Source of the DNA: Bin127 sp965221625
Lineage (GTDB): Bacteria > Chloroflexota > Dehalococcoidia > Lucifugimonadales > Lucifugimonadaceae
Direction of reading: 5' to 3'
DNA length: 64,000 bases
NCBI GenBank assembly: GCA_965221625.1
Contig: OZ244903.1
Coordinates: 310,001 to 374,000 of the forward strand
A model generated the notes under the pieces. The model was given only the letters and a program-made list of their open reading frames with translations, was not told where the DNA came from and did no database searches. Each line of letters starts with the position of its first letter. The stretch's first letter is position 1. This document shows, piece after piece, positions 52,133 through 62,200 of the stretch. The position numbers and the translations under genes are program-made.

Positions 52133-53140
52133 ATGAAAGCGATGACGTGGCACGGCGGCGCGAACTTCACCTATGACGACATCCCAGATCCTGAAGCATC
52201 CCTAGGAATGGTCGTCGTCAAGATCGACACGACCGGGATCTGCGGCACTGACGTCCACATCACCCAAGGCCTCTTTCCGCAGGAACCGCCCAAGGTTTTG
52301 GGGCACGAATCCTCCGGCGTCATTGCCGAGGTTGGCGAAGGCGTCTCGAAAGAGCGCGTGGGCGAGCGCGTCGTCATCAACCACACCTCGCAGTGCTACG
52401 AATGCTGGACTTGCAGAAACTGGAACGTGTCGCGCTGCACAGTGTCTCCGGGATCCTCGAACGGGTTCTACGCCGAGTGCGTCTCTGTGACCTCCGGCGC
52501 AGCAGTGAGAATCCCCGACGGGCTGGCAACAGAGACCGCTGCCATGACAGAACCGGCGTCGTGTTGCCTCTCAGGTGTCGAGATGCTCGACATCCCCTAT
52601 CGCGCTACCGGCCTCGTCATCGGTGGCGGAATAATGGGCCTCTTCACATTGGCTTTCCTGAAGACGCATGGCGTCGAAACAGTAGTGATGTCGGAGCCGG
52701 TCAAGGCGCGACGTGACATGGCCAAGCAGTTCGGTGCCGACATTCTGCACGATCCTAACGACGTCGACCTTTCAGAAGTGGTCGCCGACGTGACTGACCG
52801 AGGCATGGGTTTTGACGTTACGGCGGAGGCGGTCGGTAAACCCGAGTTGGTTGCCCGTTGCATTGAGTTAACGAAGCCTCGCGGGCAGACACTGATGATC
52901 GGCGTATCCCCTGAGGGGTCGCCACTGCCGGTCGACCTTTACGACATGCACTACCGTGAGATAAAGCTGATCGGGGCGTTCGGACGCGGGAACGTCTTCC
53001 ATCGCGTCCCGAGCGAACTCGAGAAGCTGAACCTAGACAACGTCATCTCTGGACGTTACTCTTTGCCGGATCTGCCTGATGCGATTACGGCGTCAGCTGA
53101 GGGTCTCGGTGTCAAGTTCGTCGTGAAGCCCAACGGGTAG
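52133..53140 (+). CDS. Zinc-dependent alcohol/sugar dehydrogenase
   Basis: The 335-residue medium-chain dehydrogenase has a catalytic zinc site (GICGTDVHI and LGHESSG), a structural zinc site with C-x2-C-x2-C-x7-C (CYECWTCRNWNVSRC) and a Rossmann domain starting GLVIGGGIMGLFTLAFL. The start at 52133 has GGAG 7 nt upstream; the frame is open further but without a domain. It is divergent from the sugar-acid dehydratase, which suggests that both serve one sugar or polyol pathway (inference). Confidence 0.9.
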   Translation: MKAMTWHGGANFTYDDIPDPEASLGMVVVKIDTTGICGTDVHITQGLFPQEPPKVLGHESSGVIAEVGEGVSKERVGERVVINHTSQCYECWTCRNWNVSRCTVSPGSSNGFYAECVSVTSGAAVRIPDGLATETAAMTEPASCCLSGVEMLDIPYRATGLVIGGGIMGLFTLAFLKTHGVETVVMSEPVKARRDMAKQFGADILHDPNDVDLSEVVADVTDRGMGFDVTAEAVGKPELVARCIELTKPRGQTLMIGVSPEGSPLPVDLYDMHYREIKLIGAFGRGNVFHRVPSELEKLNLDNVISGRYSLPDLPDAITASAEGLGVKFVVKPNG

Positions 53141-53156
53141 CAGATGAACGATTGCG

Positions 53157-54665
53157 CTATCGACCGTAAACCTGCGTCTGCGGATGGAACGCGTACCAAC
53201 CGAACCAGAACGACACATTCGATGGCACGGCCGACAACTTTCTGTCGCCTCCCACTTCTCTAATCGACTCCCTGTTGATTTGCCACGTCGTCCCTTCGTC
53301 ATCGATTAACTCGTCAGGAAGTCCACTCCGGCTCGCACCATCTGGCAACCGGAACACGATCTCGTCAGAATTGGCGTAGACGTGTGCGTCCGATGAGGTC
53401 GCAGAGGCGACCACTACTATCGGTGCCGTTCCGATTTCATCGCGTACGACCCGTTCCGATCGGAGCACAGAGATCGGATACGCCTTCGATACTCCCCCGA
53501 ACGTTACGCCGAGTATTTCATCCTTCGGTGCGAGGGTCCCATCCCGGTTGGGTATCGGGAACATCGAATCGGGCTGTGCCCGGTAGTCGTAGTAGATTGA
53601 GTGCTCGTCGTCCTCGTGCGTGTAGAAGTCTGCAAAGTAGCGCAATCCTTCACGAGTGATAACGGTGGTATCCGGGTGCTCCGCGACCCAATCTCCCCAG
53701 GTGGTACGGGCCGTCGGGAAGAACTGCAACTCGATATCGCTGCCCACCAACTCACCGATAATCGGCTCGCCACTGAACTGATGCCAAAGGGTGCGCGTCA
53801 GCCGGTCATACATCACCTTGTTGCTGCGAAATAGTAGCCCGGAGGTGCCGAAGGTTGTCTCCTCTGAGTTGATGATTGAGCGATAACCTATCGCACTGTT
53901 GCAGAGCGTTCACCACGTCAGTGCTAACGGTTCACCCCCGAGGACGTCGTTCACCAGTTCATGGGCGTTGACGATCCGCAACGGATATGCCCGGTGCTCA
54001 CCGTTGATTGAAACGCCGACAACCCGTTCGTCATCGCTCAGATAGTCGGCGGCCGCGTCGGCGGCAGCCACATGGGGAGGATTCTGGAGATCCGGTATGC
54101 CATCGGGTATGACGCCTCCCCACTCAACCTCTGTCAAACTGACCTTCGATCCTCCTTCGAGTGCCGGTCGAATGAACTGCGAAAAGCGCGGATCGATCCG
54201 CCGCAGGTAGTTGATCTTCCACTCGCCGTACTCTTCCGGCGGCGGGTAATCTTCAATGTTCCGACCGACCCACTCCGACCACAGTCCCCAGTCATCGCCG
54301 AAACTCGTCTCGCCAGTCAACGCTTCCAACGCATCAACGATCGCATCGACAACCTCGTTCGAGTAGAGGTATCGCATCGTCTCAATCAACACCCGCACCA
54401 TTGAAGTGTCTTCGAACTCGACAACGCGGTCTATCGCCCAGATAGTCCGATCGTTCAGTGGCCCAAAACCTAGCGTGAGATCGTAACCAGCGAAGATCTG
54501 GAACATCGTGCTGTTGGAGTCGTACGGTGCTGGAGTGGGGGTGGCGTCGAGATCGGTTGTCGAAACGGTCGGTGTAACCGGCGGCGTTGCGGAGTAACAG
54601 GACGCCGTGATAGTCGTCGACGTCGTTAGCAGAGCGAGAAATATAGCCAAATGCTTCACATTCAT
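53157..54665 (-). CDS. DUF3179 protein with in-frame TGA: candidate selenoprotein (UxxC)
   Basis: The gene encodes a 502-residue DUF3179 protein if the TGA at 53912-53910 (codon 252) is read through. The frame is the same on both sides. Around it the protein reads GGEPLALTW-U-TLCNSAIGY, where family members have Cys, so the site would be a UxxC redox motif. Conserved sequence continues to the natural TAG (SGLLFRSNKVMYDRLTR, AEHPDTTVIT, LGVTFGGVSKAYPISVL). The N-terminus is a lipoprotein-like signal (TASCYS). A bSECIS-like hairpin follows. The start overlaps the kinase stop as ATGA. A nonsense mutation or sequencing error is the main alternative. selA, selB and selC are not in the window. Confidence 0.72.
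53880..53894 (-). promoter_or_regulatory. Bacterial SECIS-like hairpin after the TGA
   Basis: On the minus strand GCGATA-GGT-TATCGC forms a perfect 6-bp stem with a GGU loop. The loop begins 21 nt after the TGA at 53912-53910. Published bacterial SECIS models require a stem-loop with G in the first two loop bases and a UGA-to-loop distance of about 16-37 nt; all are met. The E. coli fdhF element has the similar AGGU core. The hairpin lies within codons that also keep the DUF3179 pattern (NSAIGYRS). Confidence 0.6.
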
Positions 54666-56173
54666 CGCACCAGTGCCTTGCTAGCCTCGCCGATATCGGC
54701 GTACACCCCTGCCGCGACGCATCCTACCAAGGCAGCACCAACCGCGGCTTCCTCCGTTACCGATCCGACCAACACCTCGTCGCCGAACTCCGCTTCCAAA
54801 CAACGAACAAGGGTCTCATTTTTGCGCAACCCGTTGCCGGATCCGACTATCTTGTCACGCTTCCCGGCACCCAACTCAACGGCACTGCGGTAGGATTTCG
54901 CCAACTCGCGTGCCATCGATTGGAAGAGTGCCAGTGCCATTGAACCAACCGTGAAGTTGCCCGGGGTGATACCGCCGAATGCGCCGCGTGAACCAGGATT
55001 CTCGCGTGAACCGGTAAACAACGCGGACGCCGTCATGCCCTCATTAACGCTAGTGCTCAGGTTCTCACCAGCGAGAGGTACCAATCTGTCATACACCGCG
55101 TCATCATTCACCTCAACGCCAAACACGTCCTTTCCGACACGCTTGATGAAGTCCTTGAGCGTCCGGAATGTGCGACCTCCGACAACACCGACGCCAGCAA
55201 GCAAGTATCCGCGCTCGACGTGCGGGCGCAGTTCCAACCAGCCGTGGTCAATCGAACCGTCATCCACGTGCAACCGCATCCCGGCAAGGTCCGCCAGATA
55301 GACTGACGCTTGACCGCCAGTACCTATGTTGATCGCTACGGAGTTACTGGAATCGGCGATTGCACCAACAAATGCGCTTTGGTGGTCCCCTGACGCAACG
55401 GAGATCGGAATGCCGGGCGTCAATCCGATTGCCGATGCCATATCCGCATCCAATCCACCAGCCAAGGTGCAAGATTCTCGAATGTCAGGGATGATGCCAC
55501 GGTCAATGCCCAAGCGGTCGATCAGGTCGAAATTCCAATCACGCCTCGGGACGTTGAGAACTCCCCAACTTGCCGCATCTGTAGGATCCGTTACCGGTCG
55601 TCGCGACCCGACTAGGCGATGCACCAAGAACTCAGGACCGGTAATCGCACGCACGGCTTCGGATGGCAACTCTCCCGTCTCTGCCAACCAGAAGAGGGAG
55701 GGAACTGTGTAACCTGTGACGATTGGACAACCAGTGTTGGCGAAGGCAGGCAAACCGTTTCCTCGCCTCACGGCACCTCCTCGTTCTCCCATCACGTCGA
55801 TAAAAGTGCCGTCACTACGTGGATGTCGATCTTTGCCGCGTTGGTCTTGCCACGCAATGAATGGCCCGATGGTGTCTCCGGAGTCATCCAAGAGCTGGCA
55901 TCCTTGCTGTTGACCGGTGACTCCGACGGATACGATCCCATCGGCATCAATGCGCTGGACCAACCGTCGCACCGCCTCAATGGCGAGCGCAACCGTTCTT
56001 TCTAGGTCCCACTCCGAGCGACCCTTCGGCTTGTCTGTCGCCGACGTGGTCTCGGCGTCATTGAATTGAGATTCAACCGCTGCCAAGGATGCACCACCGT
56101 GTGCTGCGTCCAATCGCAAGGCGATGGCGGTTATTGACGTTGAGCCGAGGTCTAGTCCAATAGCGAACGGCAT
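54662..56173 (-). CDS. FGGY-family carbohydrate kinase, sedoheptulokinase-like
   Basis: The 503-residue sugar kinase has both FGGY domains: IGLDLGSTSITAIAL at the N-terminus, GVTGQQQG and FIAWQDQR in the first domain, ASGDHQSAFVGA and NIGTGGQASVYL at the ATP site, and IVGSGNGLRKNETLVRCL near the end. The last motif and TWQD-like spacing resemble sedoheptulokinase more than xylulokinase or glycerol kinase. It overlaps the DUF3179 start by 4 bp (ATGA), so the two are translationally coupled. The glutaredoxin gene lies 60 bp upstream. Confidence 0.85.
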   Translation of the reverse strand: MPFAIGLDLGSTSITAIALRLDAAHGGASLAAVESQFNDAETTSATDKPKGRSEWDLERTVALAIEAVRRLVQRIDADGIVSVGVTGQQQGCQLLDDSGDTIGPFIAWQDQRGKDRHPRSDGTFIDVMGERGGAVRRGNGLPAFANTGCPIVTGYTVPSLFWLAETGELPSEAVRAITGPEFLVHRLVGSRRPVTDPTDAASWGVLNVPRRDWNFDLIDRLGIDRGIIPDIRESCTLAGGLDADMASAIGLTPGIPISVASGDHQSAFVGAIADSSNSVAINIGTGGQASVYLADLAGMRLHVDDGSIDHGWLELRPHVERGYLLAGVGVVGGRTFRTLKDFIKRVGKDVFGVEVNDDAVYDRLVPLAGENLSTSVNEGMTASALFTGSRENPGSRGAFGGITPGNFTVGSMALALFQSMARELAKSYRSAVELGAGKRDKIVGSGNGLRKNETLVRCLEAEFGDEVLVGSVTEEAAVGAALVGCVAAGVYADIGEASKALVR

Positions 56174-56233
56174 GCACCGAGTCTATGCGGTGCGGGTGCT
56201 AATTTGGCAGATCGAGTTGCGTCGGCAGTGGGC

Positions 56234-56485
56234 TCAGTTGTAGTTGCAGCCGATTCCTTTGTAACCGATCTCAACCTCCCCCTCAGCCGTAACCAACACG
56301 GGCGTAATCCGATCGCCACCGGAAAGTCGCTCCACCTCTCCCCACATCTCTGGATGCTTCGATACGTCCACCTCTTCGTACGAAACCCCGTTACTGCGCA
56401 GATCGGACTTCAATAAGTCGCAGTAACCGCACGTCGGGTGGGTGTACACGATGGCGACTTCTCTAACGGGCTCTTTGGTAGGCAT
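56234..56485 (-). CDS. Glutaredoxin-like protein
   Basis: The 83-residue thioredoxin-fold protein has the redox motif CGYC in YTHPTCGYCDLLK and the cis-Pro region ITPVLV. The start at 56485 gives the usual short lead to the first strand. It is the first gene of a minus-strand group with the sugar kinase and the DUF3179 candidate selenoprotein. A second Cys near the C-terminus (GIGCNYN) is unusual. It could reduce the DUF3179 active site, but this is speculation from position only. Confidence 0.86.
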   Translation of the reverse strand: MPTKEPVREVAIVYTHPTCGYCDLLKSDLRSNGVSYEEVDVSKHPEMWGEVERLSGGDRITPVLVTAEGEVEIGYKGIGCNYN

Positions 56486-56522
56486 GCAACGGATTATATC
56501 GCCGCATGGTGGCACCGATGCG

Positions 56523-58844
56523 TCAGTCGGTTCGCCTGAGTTTCAGCGAGTTTAGCGAAACCGAAAGAGATGAAAACGCCATAGCCGCGGCCGCTGCGAC
56601 GGGACTCAAGAATCCGCTCTCGCTGATGACAACTCGCAAGAAGCCTGGCGGCGGTGAATCAGCGAACACAGGGTGCAACATACCGGCTGCGATAGGGATC
56701 AACGCGAGGTTGTATGCAAATGCCCAGAAAAGGTTCTGCCGAATGACACGCACCGTGGCTCGACTGATGGTGATTAAGCGGGGCACGCCCCCTGGGTCAT
56801 CGTTAATCAACGTAACGTCCGCCGCCTCAATCGCGATATCGGCACCGCCCGCCATCGCTACTCCCACGTCCGCCGTCGCAAGTGCTGGACCGTCGTTTAT
56901 GCCGTCGCCGATCATCGCAGTCCTGGATCCATCGCGCATCAACGCATCCACACGCGCTGCCTTTTCCGTGGGCAACACTTGTGCATCGACTGAGTCGATA
57001 CCCACTTGGTTTGCAACCGAATGCGCCACCTGCAATCGGTCACCAGTCAGCAAGTGGGAATTGACCCGCATCTGGCGCAGATCCAAGACTGCATCCTTCG
57101 CTTCGGGTCGCACCGCGTCCCGTAACCCGATAACCGCCAACGGTTGTCCTTCGATCGAAACGACGACTGGTGTCTCTGCTTGTGATGCGATCCGTTCGAC
57201 CGCTTCGCTGATCGGGTTGCCGTCATCCAACGCGATGGTCGAGGCTTTCATCACCGACACGGTCGCTCCGCCAACCTGCGCGTGCACTCCGCGCCCGGTG
57301 AGCGATTGGAATCCGAACGACTGCGGTATTTCGATGCCGCGCGTCCTGGCCTCGGCGACGATAGCGATGCCGATTGGATGCTGCGAATTAATCTCGACGC
57401 TTGCGGCAAATCGAAGCAGTTCATCCTCCGTGTAACCCGAATCCTGACGCACGAAAACCGAAATCACGCTCGGCTTGCCCATCGTCAATGTGCCAGTCTT
57501 GTCGAACACGACATTGCGGACCGTAGCAGCGCGTTCCAACGTGGTCGCGTTGTTGATCAAGATGCCGAACTCGGCAGCGCGCCCAATTCCCGCGACGATT
57601 GCCGTCGGCGTCGCCAAACCCAGCGCGCACGGACAGGCGACGACGAACACCGTGACCGAAATCAACAATGCGTTAGGAATGCTCGGTTCCGGAGCTAACC
57701 ACGCCCAAACAAGAAAAGTCGCCAATCCGATCGCTATCACCGTCGGCACGAATCGTGCGGTAACCTGATCGACGAATCGCTCAATCGGGGCACGCGAGGC
57801 CTGTGCGCTCTCGACTTGACGGATAATCTGCGCCAATAGTGTGGAATCACCGGCACTCGCAACCTTCGCTCGGAACGATGTGCCCAGGTTGACCGTGCCA
57901 GCAAAAACCGCTTCGCCTTCATCTCTTGAAACCGGTTCACTCTCGCCTGTCAACATCGACTCGTCGACATCCGCGGATCCCACGACTATCGACGCGTCCG
58001 CTGGGATGCGCTCCCCCGGGCGAATCAATACGACGTCACCTACGCCAATCTCGGCAACGTCGACCTCAATAGTCTCCCCAGCACGTTCGATTAACGCGCG
58101 TCGCGGTTGCAGCTGTACCAGCATTCGAATGAACTCGGATGACTGTACTCGCGTCCTTCCTTCCAACCACCGGCCAAGTGAAACCAGCCCGATGATCGCC
58201 GCCGAAACCTCGAAGTAGGTGCCGGTGTGATGTTCCGGGACCACGAAGCTCGCAGCATCCGCGATTGCTCCCTCCGCGCCGAAGACGGCTTGGTTAAACG
58301 TGACGATTACGCTGTATGCAAACGCCACCGAAGTGCCGATCACCACAAGTGTGTTCATGTTCGATGTTCGTCGTCGCGCCGCCGCCCATGCAGATCTGTA
58401 GAACGGTGCACCAACCCAGAACTGTATTGGTGCAACGACGGTTAGAAAGACGATGTTCAACGCGGTAGTCGAAACATCGGCGAGGAGAGACGGCCGCGCC
58501 AACATTGCCAGCATGATCACGAGCATGGCGGCAATCCCGAAGATCGCGCCGTTGCGCGTGGCATTCAACTCCGAACGCGCGGCTGACCCCTGAGCGTCTT
58601 GCGCATCCAGTTGCGTGGCGGCACCACTTACGTCGCCGATGTCGACCGAATAGCCTACCTCTTTTACCGCCTCCGAGATGGCTTGGAGTGTCGAACCAGC
58701 ACCGTCGAAGTTCACGTTCGCCGAATTCGTTACAAGCGATACTTCAGCTTGTACTACACCTTGTACCGAGTTGATGGCATCCGAGACGTGACTCACACAA
58801 GCGGCACAGGTCATGCCTCGAACTCGTATGTTCCTGGTTGTCAT
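56523..58844 (-). CDS. copA: Copper-translocating P-type ATPase
   Basis: This 773-residue P1B-type ATPase exports Cu(I). It has one N-terminal metal-binding domain with GMTCAAC, eight membrane segments, the transport motif CPC in VVACPCALGLATPTA, the phosphorylation site DKTGTLT, the HP of the nucleotide domain (SQHPIG) and GDGINDGPALATADVG. The length is typical. Its start lies 392 bp from rpoB on the opposite strand. No copper regulator or chaperone gene is adjacent. Confidence 0.96.
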   Translation of the reverse strand: MTTRNIRVRGMTCAACVSHVSDAINSVQGVVQAEVSLVTNSANVNFDGAGSTLQAISEAVKEVGYSVDIGDVSGAATQLDAQDAQGSAARSELNATRNGAIFGIAAMLVIMLAMLARPSLLADVSTTALNIVFLTVVAPIQFWVGAPFYRSAWAAARRRTSNMNTLVVIGTSVAFAYSVIVTFNQAVFGAEGAIADAASFVVPEHHTGTYFEVSAAIIGLVSLGRWLEGRTRVQSSEFIRMLVQLQPRRALIERAGETIEVDVAEIGVGDVVLIRPGERIPADASIVVGSADVDESMLTGESEPVSRDEGEAVFAGTVNLGTSFRAKVASAGDSTLLAQIIRQVESAQASRAPIERFVDQVTARFVPTVIAIGLATFLVWAWLAPEPSIPNALLISVTVFVVACPCALGLATPTAIVAGIGRAAEFGILINNATTLERAATVRNVVFDKTGTLTMGKPSVISVFVRQDSGYTEDELLRFAASVEINSQHPIGIAIVAEARTRGIEIPQSFGFQSLTGRGVHAQVGGATVSVMKASTIALDDGNPISEAVERIASQAETPVVVSIEGQPLAVIGLRDAVRPEAKDAVLDLRQMRVNSHLLTGDRLQVAHSVANQVGIDSVDAQVLPTEKAARVDALMRDGSRTAMIGDGINDGPALATADVGVAMAGGADIAIEAADVTLINDDPGGVPRLITISRATVRVIRQNLFWAFAYNLALIPIAAGMLHPVFADSPPPGFLRVVISESGFLSPVAAAAAMAFSSLSVSLNSLKLRRTD

Positions 58845-59001
58845 CTAGGGCAGACTTGCCGATGGGGGGAGGAGTGGGAAGACCGGGTTCCTTTGGTCGC
58901 AATTGCCGCTGCGCGCCGGATTGTGGACTGGCGCGAGTTTGCTAATCGCGCATGTACGAGTGAAAAACTCGCCAAAATCGCCTAATATTACCACTGGACA
59001 A

Positions 59002-59030
59002 TTGCGGGAAATCGCATAACATATTTTATA
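59002..59030 (+). promoter_or_regulatory. Possible sigma-70 promoter for rpoBC
   Basis: TTGCGG (59002-59007) and TTTATA (59025-59030) are separated by 17 bp within the only AT-rich part of the spacer. The match is moderate (4/6 and 4/6). If used, the leader before rpoB is about 200 nt and contains the hairpin at 59080-59106. Confidence 0.4.
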
Positions 59031-59041
59031 GTGCACGTAAC

Positions 59042-59107
59042 CCGCGGCTTATCCATCCTTACCGTCCCGTTCGAAGAAACGCGGCTGGGAAATCTCCCGA
59101 GCCGCGG
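59042..59107 (+). terminator. Structured rpoB leader, attenuator-like
   Basis: CGCGGCTGGGA (59080-59090) pairs with TCCC-G-AGCCGCG (59095-59106), an 11-bp stem with one bulged G and a 4-nt loop, followed by GATTCCATTTTGTC. An upstream copy, CCGCGGCT (59042-59049), could instead pair with AGCCGCGG (59100-59107), so two exclusive folds are possible. This layout suggests transcription attenuation of rpoBC, but the U-tract is short. Confidence 0.45.
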
Positions 59108-59236
59108 ATTCCATTTTGTCGCGCGTGCTTTGCCAGCTTCAATCAACCCCACGGCATAAGCGCAAAACAACTGCCCACCTTCTAGCGACCAGAGCCGCAC
59201 TAGTCGCTTCTCAGCTACCTGTTCTAGGAGACCTGA

Positions 59237-62200
59237 ATGGCTACATCACCCGTATTGACCGCCAGCCCCGATGCCCGAGAGTTTCGTCGGTTTGGGAAAA
59301 CTTTCGTACCCACCGACATGCCCGACCTGATCCAGGTCCAAAAGGATTCTTTCGAGTGGTTGCTGGATGCGGGTTTAAAAGAGCTGTTCCGTGAAATCTC
59401 CCCAATCACGGACTTCAGCTCCGACAATCCAAAGTACGAGATGAGTCTCACTGAGCATGAGATCCTTGAGCCGGAGCTTTCAGAGGATGAATGTCGGGAG
59501 CGCGAAGTAACTTACAGCGTGCCCTTGCACGTAACCATCGAACTCAAGATCAACGAAACCGACGAGATCAAAGAGCAGACGATCTTTTTCGGCGACATGC
59601 CGAAGATGACGCGTAACGGAACGTTCATCATCAACGGCGCAGAACGCGTGGTCATCTCCCAACTGGTGCGATCCCCAGGTGCGTACTTCTCCCTCGACGA
59701 AGAAGCGGCGACCGGCAATCGCATCAGCTCCGTGAAATTGATCCCATATCGCGGCGCATGGGTAGAACTGGAGACCAGCAACCGCGACATCCTTTTCGCA
59801 AAGGTCGACCGCAAACGCAAGTTGCCGATCACCACCCTCCTGCGCGCGATCGCCGCGGTTCCAGACGGAACGGAAGAAGATCTCGAAAACCCTCTCAAAC
59901 TCGATTCACTTGAGGACTTCCGAAACGTCTTCGGCGATGTCGAGGTTGATGAGGATGACGACGACGATGTCCGCGACTTCATAGGTGCCACTTGGTCATC
60001 AGACACCGATGCCCACAACGAAGATGACGCCCTCCGCGAGTTTCACAAGCGTATGCGACCCGGGGAACCGGCGACCGTCGACGGTGCCAAGCGACTAGTG
60101 CAGCAGATGTTCTTCGACGCCCGAAGGTACGACCTGGGAGACGTCGGACGATACAAGCTGAACCGCCACATCGGCGTCGACATCGATCTTGCGCATCGAA
60201 CCTTGACAAAGCGGGACTTCATCAACATCGTCAAGCGCATGATCTCGGTCAACGAAGGCAAAGCGCACGCCGATGATATCGACCATCTCGGCAACCGTCG
60301 CGTGCGTACCGTCGGCGAACTGATTCAGAACCAAATCCGCAACGGCCTAGTGCGTATGGAACGCGTCGTCCGCGAACGGATGACCACTCACCCCGGGGAG
60401 ACGACGCCAGCGGCGTTGATAAACATTCGCCCGGTGGGTGCCGCCATCAAAGAGTTCTTCGGCGCGTCTCAGCTATCGCAGTTCATGGACCAAACCAACC
60501 CGCTGTCCGAACTGACGCACAAGCGACGCCTCTCCGCACTCGGCCCCGGCGGCCTTACACGAGACCGCGCCGGATTCGATGTCCGCGACGTGCACCACTC
60601 GCATTACGGACGCATCTGCCCGATTGAGACGCCCGAAGGACCAAATATCGGTCTTCTCGGATCACTTGCCACGTATGCCAAAGTGAACGACTTCGGCTTC
60701 GTCGAAACTCCTTATCGCAAGGTGCGCGACACCATCTCCAACAAGTCCGACGACCTCGTCGGCCGTACGCTGATGCAACGGGTTATCGAAAAAAGCCGCA
60801 AGAGAACCGTTGCCGAGAACGGTGCCGTGATCGACGCCGATCTTGCTCGCCGACTCAGGAGGCTTGGCAAGCAAGAGATCAAAGTTAGGCCTTACATCAC
60901 AACTAATCCGGAAGACGTCGTCTACCTTTCCGCCGACCAGGAGGAAGAGGCGAACATCGGCGAACCGACTGTAACTGTCGATGAGTTTGGACAGCTTGTA
61001 GATCTGGTCCGTTGCCGAACCGGTGGCGAAACTTACCTTCAGGCTCCCCCCGAGGATGTCCAATACGTTGACGTATCGCCGTCTCAGATCGTCAGCATTT
61101 CGGCTGGGTTGATCCCGTTCCTTGAGCACGACGACGCGACGCGTGCGCTGATGGGTTCAAACATGCAACGGCAAGGTGTGCCGCTCATTAAACCGGAATC
61201 CCCAATCGTAGGCACCGGAATTGAGGAACGCGCAGCACTGGATAGCGGACAGGTCGTTCGCGCCGCAGTCGATGGAATCGTCTCATCGGTCACTAGCGAG
61301 CGCATCACGATCATTGATGGCGACGGCGAAGCACACGATCACAGGTTGATTAAGTTCGAGCGATCTAACCAGAGCACGTGCATCGACCAACGCCCGATCG
61401 TAAACAAGGGGCAGCAAGTCCAGTCCGGTCAAGCAATCGCCGACAGCTCATCGACCGACAACGGGCGTCTTGCCTTAGGACAGAACGTCCTCGTCGGATT
61501 CATGAGTTGGGGCGGCGGGAACTACGAGGACGCGATAATCCTCAGCGAAGACCTCGTCAAGGACGATCGTTTCACCTCGGTTCACATCCAGAAGTATCAG
61601 GTCGAAGCGCGCGAAACCCAGCTGGGACCAGAAGAGATTACGCGCGACATTGCGAACGTGGGCGACAACACTCTCGCAAATCTAGACGAGCATGGCATCG
61701 TAACTGAGGGAACCTGGGTTGGCCCGGGCGACATTCTCGTCGGCAAGGTGACGCCCAAAGGCGAAACCGAACTCACCGCCGAAGAAAAGCTGTTGCGTGC
61801 GATCTTCGGAGAGAAAGCGCGCGATACCAAGGACACCAGCCTTCGCGTCCCCCACGGCGAAAAAGGCAAAGTGACCAAGGTTCGCATCCAACGAAAAGAG
61901 GATGGCGACGAGTTGCCTCCCGGCGTGTCGATGATGGTACGCGTTTGGGTAGCTCATACACGCAAGATCACTCAAGGCGACAAGATGGCCGGACGGCACG
62001 GTAACAAAGGTGTCGTCGCATTGATTCTCCCGCGCGAGGACATGCCACACCTGCAAGACGGTACCCCGCTCGACATCGTGTTGAACCCAATCGGTGTGCC
62101 ATCTCGCATGAACCTCGGTCAGCTGCTCGAGACCCACCTCGGATGGGCCGCTCGCCAACTCGACTTCTCCGCCGTAACCCCGGTATTCGACAGTGCCAAA

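Larger units (their letters stand above)
58845..59236. other. 392-bp divergent spacer between copA and rpoB
   Basis: No convincing gene is present. It holds the rpoB leader with a possible promoter (59002-59030) and a strong hairpin (59080-59106), and must also contain the copA promoter, which I cannot place. AT-rich sequence is concentrated at 58975-59035, consistent with promoter function there. Confidence 0.8.

Noticed and set aside
53816..53910. Two separate DUF3179 genes, or a frameshifted pseudogene
   Set aside because: Both halves are in the same frame. The 31 codons between the TGA and the next ATG encode conserved family sequence, so two genes would each lack essential parts. A simple nonsense mutation remains possible and is stated in the entry.
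53910..53912. General reassignment of TGA to an amino acid
   Set aside because: TGA ends several intact genes here, including the DppB-like permease (3497-3499), pheT and the kinase at 54662.
58599..58985. 128-codon plus-strand frame upstream of rpoB
   Set aside because: Two thirds is opposite the copA metal-binding domain; the rest is spacer without a recognisable domain.
59060..59107. tRNA-like sequence (GTTCGAA near a GC stem) before rpoB
   Set aside because: There is no acceptor stem or D-arm; the sequence folds as one hairpin.
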